Under the pieces are notes generated by a model, which was not told the origin of the DNA, searched no databases, and was given only the letters and a program-made list of their open reading frames with translations. From CAYJLC01 sp964370735 (GTDB lineage Bacteria > Bacillota > Clostridia > Oscillospirales > Butyricicoccaceae), in contig CAYJLC010000014.1 of assembly GCA_964370735.1 (NCBI GenBank), positions 1 through 44,396 of the forward strand: 44,396 nt of DNA. The letters run 5' to 3'. A program made the translations under genes and the position numbers. Positions 24,124 to 32,482 of this stretch are shown here, in pieces; within the stretch, counting starts at the first letter, position 1, and every line of letters begins with the position of its first letter.

Positions 24124-25224
24124 CTAATTTAGAAATGCTAAATTTTTATCTAGTTCAAAATTTGAAACAGAATACGCGATTAACACAGTATCGATATTGT
24201 TTTGCAGGATATAGTCGCTTGCAGGCAGACGCATAAAGCGAAGGTCGATTATGTGTATATTTGCGAAATTTTCTGTCATAAATGGAACGATTGAGTTTGT
24301 ATAAGAGTCTTTTATGATAAGCAGATTACCGTCGCCCTTGCCTTCAATAGTGACAATTGGGTGATTTCCACCAAGAAACATCGCATATTTATCGTTGGTT
24401 TCTAGTTGCGACATATCGTATAATAGTGCCTCGCGAGTGCCGTCTTGGTCTTCAATAATTATAGGCAGATTTTCGGTATAAATGTCAATACTGTCTGAAG
24501 GTGCGTATCTAACGCCAGATTTTGAGAAGATAGTTCCGTTAAAATCTTCGGTAACAGTAGTTTTTTCAGGCAATTCCATCGGTGTTTTGCCCATGGCATT
24601 CATAATATCCACATAAGAATAGTAAGCACCTAAGCTTGTGTGGTGATGGTCGGTGTAATAATAGATATATTCATCTCTGTGCTCATAAAGTGTGTCATAT
24701 ACATTTACAAAATTCTCAATTTGCGTTTCAGCAGACTCAATGACATCTTTTTCGCTAAAAGTAGGTGCATTATTCGGCAAATAATCAGCGTAAATATCAT
24801 TTTGCATTGGGAAGATTGTAGTGAAAACTTCAACATTAATACTATCGACCAAAGTTATGAAATTGTTAATAGAATTTATATTATTTTCTATATTTTTTAA
24901 ATCAGGGTCTGGGAACTTATCGATTAGACGATTGTCTGTTCCGATATAAACTCCATTATTTTCTGTTTTGCCAAGAAGTCTTTCGGTTGTAGACTTTATT
25001 TCGACGAAATTATCGCGAAAAGCGAATTGGTCTGTGATATAAGTTTCATAATCGGCAGTGAATTCACCAGAAAATAAGTCTTCGAGCGAAAATTCAGGCA
25101 TTTCAGAAAGTGTTCTGTTTTCGAGTGGCGAAAAATCGCTGTCAGGCAAAATTATGTTATACACAAAAAATCCACCGATAAAAAGAGAAAACATAATGCA
25201 CATTATTAAATTAATTTTTTTCAT
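24124..25224 (-). CDS. DHHW/AlgX-like surface glycan acetylation partner
   Basis: This 366-residue protein has an N-terminal signal anchor (about 5-24) and an extracytoplasmic SGNH-like domain of the DHHW/AlgJ-AlgX type. These proteins work with MBOAT acyltransferases to O-acetylate exported polysaccharides. Family segments are visible: SPLENRTLSEMPEFS, YITDQFAFRDNFV, GVYIGTDNRL, TDHHHTSLGAYYSY (192-205) and the C-terminal LLIIKDSYTNSIVPF. The eponymous DHHW reads DHHH here (Trp replaced by His195). It starts 8 bases after the MBOAT gene, so the pair is co-transcribed. Confidence 0.85.
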   Translation of the reverse strand: MKKINLIMCIMFSLFIGGFFVYNIILPDSDFSPLENRTLSEMPEFSLEDLFSGEFTADYETYITDQFAFRDNFVEIKSTTERLLGKTENNGVYIGTDNRLIDKFPDPDLKNIENNINSINNFITLVDSINVEVFTTIFPMQNDIYADYLPNNAPTFSEKDVIESAETQIENFVNVYDTLYEHRDEYIYYYTDHHHTSLGAYYSYVDIMNAMGKTPMELPEKTTVTEDFNGTIFSKSGVRYAPSDSIDIYTENLPIIIEDQDGTREALLYDMSQLETNDKYAMFLGGNHPIVTIEGKGDGNLLIIKDSYTNSIVPFMTENFANIHIIDLRFMRLPASDYILQNNIDTVLIAYSVSNFELDKNLAFLN

Positions 25225-25232
25225 ATTTCCTC

Positions 25233-26633
25233 CTAAAACCTAAAGTATAAAAATGGGTTATAAGTTGAATTTACTAGGTATGCAGTACAAAGTACAAGGT
25301 TTATAAATACAAAAACTACCGATAATGGCTGGTAAATTTTTTCAGGTATTTTAAATTTCTTTGTTATTGGAATTGCAAAAAGAGTACAAAGAATTAGCAT
25401 AATTCCATAGTTTGCAAGGTAATATATTGATGCTGAGTCGATAATTCCGTTTGCATTAATGCCAAACATCGTTCCGATATAATTTAAAGCTTCGATGCCA
25501 TCGCCTTCGATTTTAAAGAGGGCAAACCCTACTAAAACTATAATTATAAGATAAATATGGCTTAAAAATGCAGGGATTTTCTTTAAAACATCGAGTAAAA
25601 AGGCTTTTTCTATCATTAAAAGTATAGCGTAATAAATTCCCCAAAATGCGAAATTCCAATCGGCGCCATGCCAAAAACCAGTAAGTGACCACACGATTGC
25701 GATGTTTATATAAGTGCGTATTTTGCCTTTTCTGTTTCCGCCAAGAGGGATATAGACATATTCGCGAAACCAAGTTCCGAGAGAAATATGCCATCTTCGC
25801 CAAAATTCTGTGGCAGATTTTGATATTAGTGGATAATTGAAGTTTTCTAAAAATTCAAAGCCTAACATTCTGCCTAGACCTCTTGCCATGTCTGAATAGC
25901 CAGAAAAGTCGAAAAATAGTTGGAAAGTTGCAGCTATAACGCCTAACCAAGCGCCTAAAACAGGGATTTCGTCGGTAGGCATTGCCCGATAAGTATCCCA
26001 AAGAAGACCTATATTATTCGCAAGCATTACTTTTTTGAAAAGCCCTAGCGAGAATAATTTAACCCCTGAAGCAAATTTATCGATAGACTCTTTCCTGTCA
26101 GTAAGCTCGACTGCAACGTCTTTATATCTTACGATAGGTCCTGCGATAAGTTGAGGGAAAAGCGTGACATATACCCCAAAATCGGTGATTTTTTTCTGTG
26201 CTTTTGCGTCATTTCTATAAATATCGATAGTATATGACATTGTTTGGAAAGTATAAAAAGAAATTCCGATAGGAAGCGCCAATCCTAGTGGCTCTAATCC
26301 ATCTAAAACAGGCAAGATTTTTTGCAAATTCACAAGGAAAAAGTCGTAATATTTAAAGAAAAATAAAATTCCTAAATTTAAAACGACTGATTGACCAACA
26401 AAGTATTTTGCAAGCTTGTCCTTATGTCTAAATTTTTCGACAAGCATACCATGGGTGTAGTCGACAAAAATTGATAAAATCATTATTAAAATATAGACAG
26501 GTTCACCCCATCCATAAAATATTAAGTTTGCTATAAGTAGAAAGATATTGCGAAGTTTAACAGGTGTTAAAAAGTATATCCCCAAAACTATCGGCAAATA
26601 TACAAACATAAATAAAAGGCTACTAAAAACCAT
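25233..26633 (-). CDS. MBOAT O-acyltransferase (AlgI/DltB family)
   Basis: This polytopic membrane acyltransferase of 466 residues passes acetyl groups across the membrane for polysaccharide O-acetylation. The AlgI-type signature is clear: FYGWGEPVYI, LPIGISFYTFQTMSYTIDIYR, GPIVRY, FFDFSGYSDMARG, and EFWRRWHISLGTWFREYVYIPLGGNRKG with His282. The invariant catalytic His is 322 in TGFWHGADWNF. It is the first gene of MBOAT-DHHW-NERD-like. AGGAG stands five bases before the ATG. glf and the glycosyltransferase lie 9 kb away and could supply the glycan, but no direct link is visible. Confidence 0.94.
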   Translation of the reverse strand: MVFSSLLFMFVYLPIVLGIYFLTPVKLRNIFLLIANLIFYGWGEPVYILIMILSIFVDYTHGMLVEKFRHKDKLAKYFVGQSVVLNLGILFFFKYYDFFLVNLQKILPVLDGLEPLGLALPIGISFYTFQTMSYTIDIYRNDAKAQKKITDFGVYVTLFPQLIAGPIVRYKDVAVELTDRKESIDKFASGVKLFSLGLFKKVMLANNIGLLWDTYRAMPTDEIPVLGAWLGVIAATFQLFFDFSGYSDMARGLGRMLGFEFLENFNYPLISKSATEFWRRWHISLGTWFREYVYIPLGGNRKGKIRTYINIAIVWSLTGFWHGADWNFAFWGIYYAILLMIEKAFLLDVLKKIPAFLSHIYLIIIVLVGFALFKIEGDGIEALNYIGTMFGINANGIIDSASIYYLANYGIMLILCTLFAIPITKKFKIPEKIYQPLSVVFVFINLVLCTAYLVNSTYNPFLYFRF

Positions 26634-26654
26634 GATATCTCCTAGATTTATAAA

Positions 26655-26727
26655 ATTATAAGGGCGACTCTGTGCAGTCGCCTCTTGCTAATATGATTAT
26701 ACAGTGACTACACAGGGTCACCCCTAC
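26655..26727. repeat. Two tandem hairpins between the MBOAT and lipoprotein genes
   Basis: One hairpin has arms GGCGACT/AGTCGCC (26663-26682). The next has GTGAC/GTCAC around TACACAGG, followed by CCCCTAC. The second resembles the GGGAGAACACAGTTCTCCCC block of the mosaic repeats (shared ACACAG...CCCCTAC). Together they can terminate the lipoprotein transcript on the minus strand. Confidence 0.55.
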
Positions 26728-26738
26728 GTTTTAAAATT

Positions 26739-27215
26739 TTATTCGAACTCAGCGTTGAAGATTTCAACTAAAGTTTCGCTATGTGCACCTATCGAGAACA
26801 AAATATAATTTCCGTTTTCGACTAAAGTGTAGTTTTGAACTGCCTCATATTGGTCTGGTAAATAAGTTGACCAACTTTGAGCCAATGCTTCTTGACGAGT
26901 TAAGATTTTTTCTTTAACTGTTTCCATTTGTCCGTCTACAACTTCGGCGATGAAAAATTCGTCAGCTTGCGTCATTAAAAGTGGTGCATTCGCTACATAT
27001 TCTGTAACTTCTGCGTCAGTTAAACCATAGATTTGTTCAAGCATAGTGTCGTCTAAGCTTTGCACAGGTGCACGCTCGTCAGAAGGAACTTGTGCTTCAA
27101 ATTCTGTCCATACATCTTCGACATTAATATCAACGCTTGACACCGAAGTGCTTCCACACGCGAAAAGCGATACGCTTAAAACTCCTGCGATTAATAAAGT
27201 AAATAATTTTTTCAT
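26739..27215 (-). CDS. DUF4358 lipoprotein
   Basis: This 158-residue secreted lipoprotein has a signal peptide ending in the lipobox LFAC, with Cys20 as the lipidated residue. The mature part is acidic and matches the pattern of DUF4358 proteins (DVWTEFEAQ..., a Leu-Thr-Asp-rich centre, then LVENGNYILFSIG near the end). The family has no known activity and often lies beside MBOAT/DHHW genes, as here. GGAG upstream supports the start. Hairpins at 26655-26727 separate it from the MBOAT gene. Confidence 0.78.
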   Translation of the reverse strand: MKKLFTLLIAGVLSVSLFACGSTSVSSVDINVEDVWTEFEAQVPSDERAPVQSLDDTMLEQIYGLTDAEVTEYVANAPLLMTQADEFFIAEVVDGQMETVKEKILTRQEALAQSWSTYLPDQYEAVQNYTLVENGNYILFSIGAHSETLVEIFNAEFE

Positions 27216-27317
27216 TTTAAATTCTCCTTTGAATGTTTGTAATTATATAGACGAGTGATTAGTAAATATGTTCCATATAAGTTTACCCAAATTTGAAAAA
27301 TTTATAATTGTTTGTAG

Positions 27318-27367
27318 TAATCCTCCGTCAAACGTTCCGTTTGCCACCTTCTTTATAAAGGAGGCTT
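27318..27367. repeat. Short repeat with internal hairpins, copy 1
   Basis: The unit runs TAATCCTCCG.CAAAC..GTTTGCCACCTTCTTTA.AAAGGAGGCTT. CAAAC/GTTTG and CCTT/AAGG arms nest inside outer CCTCC/GGAGG. It lies just after the argS 3' end. A second direct copy is at 29568-29615, and both are followed by a TGCCGAAGGCA motif. Confidence 0.75.
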
Positions 27368-27422
27368 GGATTAGTAATTTTATCAGTTCATGCCGAAGGC
27401 AATCACCAATCGACATTGTCGA

Positions 27423-29114
27423 TTACATTTTTTCTGGGGCATCTATTCCTAAAATTCTTAAACCATTTTTAATAGTCTGTGCTGTAACTTTACAAAGCGC
27501 CATTCTAGCAGCTCTGACATCGTCTTTTGCATCACGAATTCTAACTGCTGAGTATAATTTATGGAACGAAGTTGCAAGCGACACTAAATATTTATTGATT
27601 TTTGAAGGGTCTCTATCGAATGCCGAATTTTTGATTTCCTCTGGGAATTCAGAAATTAGTTTAATTAAAGCGATTTCTTCTTTTTCTGTAAGTAAATCTA
27701 AATTAACATTAGTAATATCTTCTAAAACGATTTTTTCGGCAGCTAAATTTTGTAAAATAGAACAAATTCTAGCGTGTGCATAGCCAACGTAATAAACTGG
27801 ATTTTCGCTGTCTTCTTTAATAGCTAAATCTAAATCGAATTCTAAATGAGTGTCAGCCGCTCTTAAATTAAAGAAAAATCTAGCAGCATCGATAGGTATT
27901 TCGTCTAATAAATCTGTAAGAGTGATAGATTTACCACTTCTTTTTGACATTCTAGCCACTTCGCCGTTTCTCATTAAACGAACAAGTTGCATAAGTACAA
28001 CTTCTAATTTTTCTGAACCGTCAGCACCAGAGGCATCTAACGCGCGTTGTAAACGTTTAACGTGACCATGGTGGTCTGCGCCCCAAATATTTATAACAGT
28101 GTCAAAACTTCTGTCGATAATTTTATTAACATGGTATGCGATATCGGCTGCAAAATAAGTGTAAACACCGTTAGCACGCATTAAAACATCGTCTTTTTCT
28201 GCGCCAAAAAGCTCCGTTGATTTGATGAAAATTGTGCCTTCTTCGTCTTTGTATGCTTGTCCTTTTTCGATTAGCATATCAACACATTCTTTAACTTTTC
28301 CTTCGTTATGAAGTGTAGATTCGTGGAACCATACGTCATATTCGATCTTATATCTTGCAAGGTCTGTCTTAATTTTTGCAATATTGTGCTCAAGTCCAAA
28401 CTTAACAAGTTCGTCAATTCTTGTCGCCTCGTCGTCGATTTTGCCTTTTTCATCGATGAATTTAAGCGCAAGTTCACGAATATCATCGCCTTGGTACCAA
28501 TCTTCCTTAAATTCAATAGAATTTTCGCCTTCTGTGATTTGTCTGTAACGTCCGTTTAAGCTTTCGCCGAATTTATTTACTTGGTTCCCAGCATCGTTAA
28601 TGTAAAATTCACGAGTAACATCGGCGCCACAAAGTGATAAAACTTCGGCAAGACAGTCGCCTAAAACACCACCTCTAGCATTACCCATGTGCATAGGGCC
28701 AGTTGGGTTTGCAGAAACGAATTCCACCATGATTTTTTTGCCTTTTAGGTATTCAGTTTTTCCGTAATCATCGCCCATTTCATAGGCAGTTTTTACGATT
28801 TTTCCGAATACTTTTTCGTCTAAAACGAAGTTTATAAATCCAGGGCCTGCCACAGACGCTGATTTAAAATAAGAATTTTCAAAATTTAAGTTTGACACAA
28901 CGATATTTGCGATGTCTTGAGGTTTTTTGCCGAAAATTTTCGCACATCTTAATGCAAATGAAGTTGCATAGTCGCCATTTGTAGTATCTTTTGGAATTTC
29001 AACATCAAAATCAGGGATAGATACATCGTTAAATTCCCCACCTGCGATAGCCGTTTTAACAGCATCTATCACAAGGTTTTTCGCATTTGTTTTACATAAA
29101 TCAATATAGTTCAT
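27423..29114 (-). CDS. argS: Arginyl-tRNA synthetase
   Basis: This class I synthetase charges tRNA-Arg. The 563 residues contain the N-terminal Add-1 domain, the HIGH equivalent HMGNARGG in VSANPTGPMHMGNARGGVLGD, the MSKS equivalent ARMSKRSGKSITL, and the DALR anticodon-binding C-terminus ending HKLYSAVRI...RMALCKVTAQTIKNGLRILGIDAPEKM. AAGGAG precedes the ATG. It follows DUF1934 by 12 bases in a two-gene operon conserved in Clostridia. No T-box leader is recognisable. Confidence 0.96.
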   Translation of the reverse strand: MNYIDLCKTNAKNLVIDAVKTAIAGGEFNDVSIPDFDVEIPKDTTNGDYATSFALRCAKIFGKKPQDIANIVVSNLNFENSYFKSASVAGPGFINFVLDEKVFGKIVKTAYEMGDDYGKTEYLKGKKIMVEFVSANPTGPMHMGNARGGVLGDCLAEVLSLCGADVTREFYINDAGNQVNKFGESLNGRYRQITEGENSIEFKEDWYQGDDIRELALKFIDEKGKIDDEATRIDELVKFGLEHNIAKIKTDLARYKIEYDVWFHESTLHNEGKVKECVDMLIEKGQAYKDEEGTIFIKSTELFGAEKDDVLMRANGVYTYFAADIAYHVNKIIDRSFDTVINIWGADHHGHVKRLQRALDASGADGSEKLEVVLMQLVRLMRNGEVARMSKRSGKSITLTDLLDEIPIDAARFFFNLRAADTHLEFDLDLAIKEDSENPVYYVGYAHARICSILQNLAAEKIVLEDITNVNLDLLTEKEEIALIKLISEFPEEIKNSAFDRDPSKINKYLVSLATSFHKLYSAVRIRDAKDDVRAARMALCKVTAQTIKNGLRILGIDAPEKM

Positions 29115-29126
29115 CTATTTTGCTCC

Positions 29127-29549
29127 TTAGTTTGTTTTTACTCTTAAATTAAATGTATTATAACCAGACATTTGATAATTTAGCTCAATCTCGTATTCAA
29201 GAGAAAGACTGCCACCAAAGTCATTTAGTTTATTTTTCAGCTTTTTTGTCTTAACACCTAGCGTATAATCGCCAGCAATCGTGTTATAAAGACCGATATG
29301 GTGCTCGTTTTCTTTAAAAACCATTTGTGCAGGGTGAGAACCTGTTCTTATTAAAGTTACGATATCACCATCGATTTTAAGTGTAGTTTTAGTGTCTTCA
29401 ATGCCAGACATCGCACTCTCATCGTATTTGATATAATATTTGTCATTCTTTTTATAAAAAACCCCTTCGGTGATAAGTGACATTTTATCTTCGTCGATAT
29501 CATCGTATTGTTGAGTGCTTTTTATTTCAATTATAGCTTGTTTTTTCAT
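29127..29549 (-). CDS. DUF1934 beta-barrel protein
   Basis: This 140-residue cytoplasmic protein matches the DUF1934 (calycin-like, YwiB) family. It has alternating short strands with the pattern FYKKNDKYYIKYDES, TTLKIDGDIVTLIRTG, MVFKENEHHIGLYNTIAGDYTLGVKTKKL and SLEYEIELNYQM. It is the first gene before argS, the usual neighbour in Firmicutes. Its function is unknown. AGGAG precedes the ATG. Confidence 0.85.
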   Translation of the reverse strand: MKKQAIIEIKSTQQYDDIDEDKMSLITEGVFYKKNDKYYIKYDESAMSGIEDTKTTLKIDGDIVTLIRTGSHPAQMVFKENEHHIGLYNTIAGDYTLGVKTKKLKNKLNDFGGSLSLEYEIELNYQMSGYNTFNLRVKTN

Positions 29550-29567
29550 TTTTTCTCCTATTCTTTT

Positions 29568-29615
29568 TAATCCTCCGACAAACTTCGTTTGCCACCTTCT
29601 TTAAGAAAGGAGGCT
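29568..29615. repeat. Short repeat with internal hairpins, copy 2
   Basis: This is a direct copy of the 27318-27367 unit, differing in the loop of the CAAAC/GTTTG hairpin (TTC instead of GTTCC) and one base of the CTTTA.AAAGG arm. It sits 5' of the DUF1934 gene, so the argS-DUF1934 pair is bracketed by the two copies. Confidence 0.75.
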
Positions 29616-29757
29616 TTGGGCATGGGATAAAAGGGATGTCGAGGGCGCTGTCCCCTATAAATGGTGTTATTTTTTGTCTGAAATGTGCCGAAGGCAATTT
29701 GCAGTTGTTTTTGTTGTGATTTATACGTTTTGCAAATTCCTTTTATGGGAGTTTTTG

Positions 29758-29835
29758 TGTTACTTGTTCAATTTGACAAGTAAACAAACAAATTTCAAGG
29801 CGTTCCCCCTTGAAAATCTCCCCTTGCTCGGACAT
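29758..29835. repeat. Solo arm of the fold-back repeat
   Basis: TGTTACTTGTTC..GACAAGTAA.CAAAC, then TTCAAGGCGTTCC.CCTTGAAAATC and CCCCTTG, repeats the unit at window positions 1-70. It is followed by CTCGGACAT, which is also present at 172-180. The inverted partner arm is not seen here. Confidence 0.7.
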
Positions 29836-29944
29836 ACGAATGATACGAAATTGAAAATCTTACCCTTCGGGGTGACTTGCTTACGGCTTATGCCTGTTTT
29901 ACAAAAATTTTATTTTGTGATTTTTTGTCCGAAACACACAAAGC

Positions 29945-29966
29945 AAAATGCATCCACGTCAGGTGG
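29945..29966. repeat. Fragment of mosaic repeat at the murI stop
   Basis: AAAATGCATCCACGTCAGG is the inverted form of the end block of mosaic copies 1 and 3 (CCACCTGACGTGGATGCATTT). It stops exactly where murI ends. Confidence 0.65.
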
Positions 29967-30779
29967 CTAGTATTTTGTGATGTCGATTAATGTTGTTTTT
30001 TCGACTATTTCTTCGCCTAAGAAAATCTTCGCGTTTCTGCCAAAACTTTTTACATCATCAGTTACATAATACTCTGTTTTGCCTTCACGTTTATCACAAA
30101 ATTGTATATTTTTTGAAAGATTTTTTGAAACTTCTTTCCCAGCGTCTATAAGTCTTACATTTTCGCCTAAAAAATTCGATATATTCTTAGAAATAAGTGG
30201 ATAATGTGTGCACCCTAAAATGAGAGTATCGATATTTTTTTCTTTTAAAACCGATAAATATTCCTCGATTACAAGGTTTGTCACGCAATCGTCCTCGGAA
30301 ATTCTACCATTTTCTACGAGTGGGACGAATAAAGGACAAGCAACTGCAAAAGTTTCGATTTCAAGGTTATTTTTTTTGCTAATCTCGTGGATTTTTGTTT
30401 CATAAGAACGGCTATTTATAGTCGAAGATGTCGCAATAATTCCGATTTTTTGATTTTTTTTAAAGTTGATTGCAGAGTTTACAGTCGGTTCTAAAACATC
30501 GAAAATCTCTGTTTTATATTCGTTTTTTACAAAAGGCACTGCCACAGAAGAGGCTGTTCCACAAGCGACAACAATTGCCTTGATATTGTGCGTTTTAAGA
30601 AAGTTTATGTCTTGTTTTGTGTATGAAATAATTGTGTCACTCGACCTTGTGCCATAAGGAACTCTGCCTGTATCACCAAAATAAATTATATTTTCATTCG
30701 GTAATAGTCGCCTAATTTCGCGAACAGCAGTAAGCCCACCTAGTCCTGAATCGAAAACACCAATCGCTCTATTATCCAC
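29967..30779 (-). CDS. murI: Glutamate racemase
   Basis: MurI makes D-glutamate for peptidoglycan. The 270 residues contain the N-terminal FDSGLGGLTAVRE, the first catalytic Cys in VACGTASS, and the second in LGCTHYPL. The start is taken as GTG at 30779 (MDNRAIGVFDSG): the open frame continues upstream only to a TTG, and the conserved N-terminus begins here. It overlaps the ddl stop by 8 bases, so the two wall-precursor genes are coupled. A repeat fragment abuts the stop codon. Confidence 0.93.
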   Translation of the reverse strand: MDNRAIGVFDSGLGGLTAVREIRRLLPNENIIYFGDTGRVPYGTRSSDTIISYTKQDINFLKTHNIKAIVVACGTASSVAVPFVKNEYKTEIFDVLEPTVNSAINFKKNQKIGIIATSSTINSRSYETKIHEISKKNNLEIETFAVACPLFVPLVENGRISEDDCVTNLVIEEYLSVLKEKNIDTLILGCTHYPLISKNISNFLGENVRLIDAGKEVSKNLSKNIQFCDKREGKTEYYVTDDVKSFGRNAKIFLGEEIVEKTTLIDITKY

Positions 30780-31806
30780 GATTACCACCACTTTCCAAAG
30801 CAAATTCGATTAATTTATCCAATATTTCGCTGTATGAAAGCCCTTCGTTCATAAATAACTTGGGATACATACTGATATTTGTAAATCCTGGAAGAGTGTT
30901 GATTTCATTGAAAATCACGTCTTCATTTTCTGTCACAAAGAAATCTACACGCGATAAACCTTTGCAACCTAAAGCTTTGTATATTTTTAGTGCATTTTCG
31001 CGAATTTTTTCGATAGTTTCTACCTTTATTCTAGCAGGAATATATGTATTCGACGTGTTGTCGACATATTTTGAATCAAAAGTATAGAAAGTAGCATCGG
31101 TTGCAATTTCTCCGACAGTTGAAATTAGAGGATTTTTATTCCCAAGAACAGCAACTTCAACTTCCCTACCAGAAATTCCTTGCTCGATTAGAACTTTTTT
31201 ATCCAGTTTGAATGCCTCTTTTATATATTTTTTAACTTCGTCTAAATTTTCTGCTTTATAAACGCCGATAGACGAGCCACCAGAAACACATTTTATAAAT
31301 AAAGGATAGGATAGGTGAGAAATACTTTCTATCATCACATTTTCATCAAAATAATCCTTTAAAATTAACGCGTAAGGTGCTTGAGCGACGCCTGTTGTGT
31401 CAACGACGATTTTTGTAAGGCTTTTGTCCATAGAATTCGCCGAAGAAGCAACATCGCAACCCACATAAGGGATGTTTGCAAGCTCGAAAAGCCCTTGGAT
31501 TGAGCCATCTTCTCCTTTTATTCCATGAAGGCAAGGGAAAATGCAGTCAATCGTTATTTTTTCGAAAGAATCAAGCAAAATTATGCTTTTATGGGTAGCA
31601 TCTGGTGATAAAATCGCAGGTCTGCCGTTATAGTCATTATTTGCGATTTGTTCGTGCGAAAGATAAGACCACTTGCCGTTTTTTGTTATGTATATTATAT
31701 AAATATTGTATTTTTCTCTATCGAGTGATGCGAAAATGTTCGAGAATGTTTTTATGGTTATAGGGTGCTCTTCTGATACACCACCGAATATTAAAAGTAA
31801 ATTCAT
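30772..31806 (-). CDS. ddl: D-alanine--D-alanine ligase
   Basis: This ATP-grasp ligase forms the D-Ala-D-Ala dipeptide of peptidoglycan. The 344 residues start MNLLLIFGGVSEEHPITIKT. Family motifs include FPCLHGIKGEDGSIQGLFELANIPYVG, FIKCVSGGSSIGVYKA, EVEVAVLGN, and the metal-binding C-terminus LSRVDFFVTENEDVIFNEINTLPGFT. D-Ala-D-Lac specificity cannot be excluded by eye, but no van-type genes are near. Promoter at 31853-31881; murI follows. Confidence 0.94.
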   Translation of the reverse strand: MNLLLIFGGVSEEHPITIKTFSNIFASLDREKYNIYIIYITKNGKWSYLSHEQIANNDYNGRPAILSPDATHKSIILLDSFEKITIDCIFPCLHGIKGEDGSIQGLFELANIPYVGCDVASSANSMDKSLTKIVVDTTGVAQAPYALILKDYFDENVMIESISHLSYPLFIKCVSGGSSIGVYKAENLDEVKKYIKEAFKLDKKVLIEQGISGREVEVAVLGNKNPLISTVGEIATDATFYTFDSKYVDNTSNTYIPARIKVETIEKIRENALKIYKALGCKGLSRVDFFVTENEDVIFNEINTLPGFTNISMYPKLFMNEGLSYSEILDKLIEFALESGGNRG

Positions 31807-31852
31807 ATTACCTCCGAATGTTTTTTAATATCATTTTATGCAATACATATCT

Positions 31853-31881
31853 ATTATATTACATTTTTACGAAAATATCAA
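31853..31881 (-). promoter_or_regulatory. Sigma-A type promoter for ddl-murI
   Basis: On the minus strand, TTGATA (31876-31881) and a perfect TATAAT (31853-31858) are 17 bases apart, 46 bases before ddl. Confidence 0.75.
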
Positions 31882-31965
31882 GGAAAATCGGCAAATGAAA
31901 CAAAAAAATATAACATATTTTATATAAAAGAAAGAAGGAAAAATTATATTTATTTAAAAGAAATC

Positions 31966-31992
31966 CCCTTTAACAAAAAAATGTTAAAAGGG
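31966..31992 (-). terminator. Intrinsic terminator after the spore protein gene
   Basis: CCCTTTAACA and TGTTAAAAGGG form a stem with one bulged A, and on the minus strand ATTTCTTTT follows. It begins 22 bases after the stop codon. Confidence 0.7.
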
Positions 31993-32014
31993 ACTCTAAA
32001 TCACGAGTTAAAAG

Positions 32015-32206
32015 CTAGTTTGAGCCATTAGCCATGTTTTGTTCGTATTGTTTGATCATGTTTTTAACCATTTGACCACCAACTGAACCTGCTTCTTTTG
32101 AAGTTAAATGCCCGTTGTAGCCATCTTTAAGGTTGACACCAACCTCTTGTGCTGCTTCCATTTTATATTTTTTAAGAGCATCTTTAGCATTTGGTACGAT
32201 TGCCAT
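32015..32206 (-). CDS. Alpha/beta-type small acid-soluble spore protein
   Basis: This 63-residue DNA-coating spore protein matches the SASP alpha/beta signatures: a KYKMEAAQEVGVNLKDGYNG block (the region cut by the Gpr protease during germination) and the SKEAGSVGGQMVKNMI block. The start is the ATG at 32206 with GGAGG eight bases upstream; three further codons upstream are unsupported. It is monocistronic with a terminator. It indicates a sporulating lineage. I found no convincing sigma-G promoter by eye. Confidence 0.93.
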   Translation of the reverse strand: MAIVPNAKDALKKYKMEAAQEVGVNLKDGYNGHLTSKEAGSVGGQMVKNMIKQYEQNMANGSN

Positions 32207-32370
32207 AAAAATCACCTCCGTTTTTATTACAGTTAAATTATCAAAATCTACTTTCTATAAATTATGATAAATGTTTAACTGTTGATTATATTTTGCGCGT
32301 GATTTTTAAAAATATTCATAAAAATTTTTGAAATTATTTTAAACTAAACCAAAATTTTCTTTGAAGCAAC

Positions 32371-32399
32371 TTGCAATTTCACTGAAAATAATATATAAT
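32371..32399 (+). promoter_or_regulatory. Sigma-A type promoter for the PrsA-like gene
   Basis: TTGCAA (32371-32376) and a perfect TATAAT (32394-32399) are 17 bases apart. Transcription would start just before the inverted repeat at 32417-32452. Confidence 0.7.
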
Positions 32400-32416
32400 A
32401 TATTAGATATGCCTAT

Positions 32417-32452
32417 TTAAAATTAAAAATCTAGCAGTATTTTTAATTTTAA
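32417..32452 (+). promoter_or_regulatory. 14-bp stem-loop in the PrsA-like gene leader
   Basis: TTAAAATTAAAAAT and ATTTTTAATTTTAA form a perfect 14-bp stem around CTAGCAGT. It lies between the promoter and the ribosome-binding site. It is all A-T and has no T run after it, so it is more likely a 5' stabilising or regulatory hairpin than a terminator. Confidence 0.5.
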
Positions 32453-32482
32453 TATAAATTACTTTATAAAGGACGGAAAATT

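Larger units (their letters stand above)
29550..29966. other. Long repeat-rich intergenic region
   Basis: This 417-base gap between murI and DUF1934 holds no gene. It is a patchwork of repeat pieces: the short CCTCC..GGAGG unit (29568-29615), a GGGCGCTGTCCCCTATAAA piece near 29644 reminiscent of the mosaic hairpins, one arm of the fold-back repeat (29758-29835), and a CATCCACGTCAGGTGG block at its left edge. Confidence 0.7.

Noticed and set aside
27268..27783. 171-codon plus-strand frame across the repeat and argS 3' end
   Set aside because: It overlaps argS in antisense and begins inside an intergenic repeat, with no ribosome-binding site.
29550..29966. T-box or other riboswitch upstream of DUF1934-argS
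   Set aside because: I looked for the T-box TGG.ACCGCG core and for common riboswitch cores and found none; the region is explained by repeats.
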